This document shows, piece by piece, positions 30,762-31,437 of a DNA stretch of 31,437 bases. Origin of the DNA: DATILL01 sp035476575. Lineage in GTDB: Bacteria > Actinomycetota > Actinomycetes > Mycobacteriales > JACQDL01. Location of the stretch: the NCBI GenBank assembly GCA_035476575.1, contig DATILL010000042.1:1-31437 (forward strand), read 5' to 3'. Position numbers and translations under genes: made by a program. The stretch's first letter is position 1; every line of letters begins with the position of its first letter. The notes below the pieces were generated by a model. That model had not been told where the DNA came from and did not search any database. It saw only the letters and a program-made list of their open reading frames with translations.

Positions 30762-30831
30762 GAGCCGACCTGAATGAGCCGACCTAGATGAGCCGACCTA
30801 GACGAGCCGATCTAGGTGAGCCGACCTGAAT
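30762..30831. repeat. 14-bp tandem array, five units
   Basis: Five consecutive variants of gagccgacctagat (last four bases vary: gaat, agat, agac, aggt, gaat). The array lies downstream of the methyltransferase-like gene. The rest of 30745-30934 holds nothing I can call. Confidence 0.9.
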
Positions 30832-30934
30832 GAAGCTGCGTTCCTTGCGGTTTCCGCCTCAGCTCGGCGACCGATCACCGTTGCCGTCCACGAGGGAGGA
30901 GCCCCCATGGACTGCCGTTCACAGAACGCCTCCG

Positions 30935-31437
30935 TCAGGTGGCTGGCGTGGGCTGGTACCTACCCAGCGGGGGAAGGTCTCCGAAGGACTCGGCGGGCAG
31001 CCGGGTGAGGACGCCGTCGATCGGCACCTGCCAGCCCAGCCAGCGCCAGGCGCCGGGGGATGCGCCCAGCAGCGTCCGTGCGGGTATCGACCAGAGCGCT
31101 AGCTCACCGTCGGGAAGCTGCTCAAGCTGCCAGCCGATCTGGTCGCCGGTGCCCGCGTCCCAGACCCGCGCCGTCCCGTCGTGGCTGGCGGTCAGGATAC
31201 GGGCGCCGTCCGGGCTGTACCCACACCCCCACACCTCCCTGGTGTGACCGGTCAGGCTCAGCAGCAGCTCCCCAGTGCCCGCGTCCCAGACCCGCGCCGT
31301 CCCGTCCTCGCCGGCGGTGAGGAGCCGGGCGCCGTCCAGGCTGTACCCACACCCCAACACCCAGCCGGTGTGGCCGGTCAGGCTCAGCAGCGGCTCACCG
31401 GTGCCCGCGTCCCAGACCCGCGCCGTCCCGTCCTCGC
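30935..31437 (-). CDS. WD40-repeat protein, C-terminal end only
   Basis: The frame is open to the right edge. It shows consecutive beta-propeller blades of about 42 residues with the pattern GCGYSPDGARILTASHDGTA, RVWDAGTG, LLLSLTGHT, so similar that their DNA is also repeated (a block around cccgcgtcccagacccgcgc at 31157, 31278 and 31403). A different C-terminal segment follows (LEQLPDGELALWSIPARTLL), ending PLGRYQPTPAT. Such proteins in actinomycetes often carry an N-terminal kinase, caspase-like or AAA domain, which would be outside the window. Near-identical blades indicate recent expansion or gene conversion. Confidence 0.85.
   Translation of the reverse strand, partial: EDGTARVWDAGTGEPLLSLTGHTGWVLGCGYSLDGARLLTAGEDGTARVWDAGTGELLLSLTGHTREVWGCGYSPDGARILTASHDGTARVWDAGTGDQIGWQLEQLPDGELALWSIPARTLLGASPGAWRWLGWQVPIDGVLTRLPAESFGDLPPLGRYQPTPAT

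Overview
The window is very GC-rich DNA (about 70% or more by eye) from an actinomycete. Two things point this way: a TrmA-like gene and a KimA-like transporter gene transcribed away from two TrkA genes (the gene order of Mycobacterium tuberculosis Rv2689c-Rv2690c / ceoB-ceoC), and a type II aromatic polyketide cluster. DUF222/HNH remnants and a WD40 gene made of near-identical repeats would fit Frankiales or Micromonosporales. The genus is an inference and is not proven by the sequence.

Layout. 1-8132 is housekeeping and signalling: the end of a ROK-family gene, an OmpR-type response regulator with its histidine kinase, an RNA uracil methyltransferase, a KimA-type transporter and the CeoB/CeoC potassium regulators. 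8249-29643 is a type II polyketide gene cluster, almost all on the minus strand. Its left operon (12864 down to 8249) encodes ketoreductase, di-domain aromatase/cyclase, acyl-adenylating ligase and a flavin monooxygenase of acyl-CoA-dehydrogenase fold. Its right part (29643 down to 19956) encodes an acyl-CoA carboxylase beta chain, a biotin carrier protein, a long acyl-CoA dehydrogenase, a phosphopantetheinyl transferase, a DpsC-like KSIII, KS-alpha, chain-length factor and ACP. Between them (13.1-19.7 kb) lie two paralogous SnoaL-like genes, a PF04199 cyclase and much debris: a lower-GC island with a DUF3825 pseudogene and a membrane protein, a GGDEF gene, and a DUF222-HNH gene that appears split by about 2 kb. 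29899-31437 holds a spermidine-synthase-like methyltransferase and a truncated WD40 gene. 29644-29898 separates the cluster from it.

How the genes fit together. The ligase, acyl-CoA dehydrogenase and Ser-type KSIII would prepare and load a non-acetate starter. Carboxylase beta and carrier would help supply malonyl-CoA, with biotin carboxylase from elsewhere. KS-alpha/CLF/ACP would build the chain, and KR, aromatase/cyclase and the other cyclases would fold it. The monooxygenase would oxidise a ring; its flavin reductase is not in the window. No regulator, transporter or glycosyltransferase of the cluster is visible, so the cluster may continue or be controlled from elsewhere.

Two repeat families stand out. 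One is a 58-bp palindromic element in four copies; one copy lies in frame inside the ligase gene and another supplies the last codons and stop of the histidine kinase. The other is a set of four arrays of a GGT(C/G)ACC motif with a 50-bp period, all between genes and all at boundaries of cluster transcription units. A 35-bp motif with three heptamers spaced 11 bp apart lies 62-64 bp upstream of both the ketoreductase and the KSIII start codons and looks like a SARP operator.
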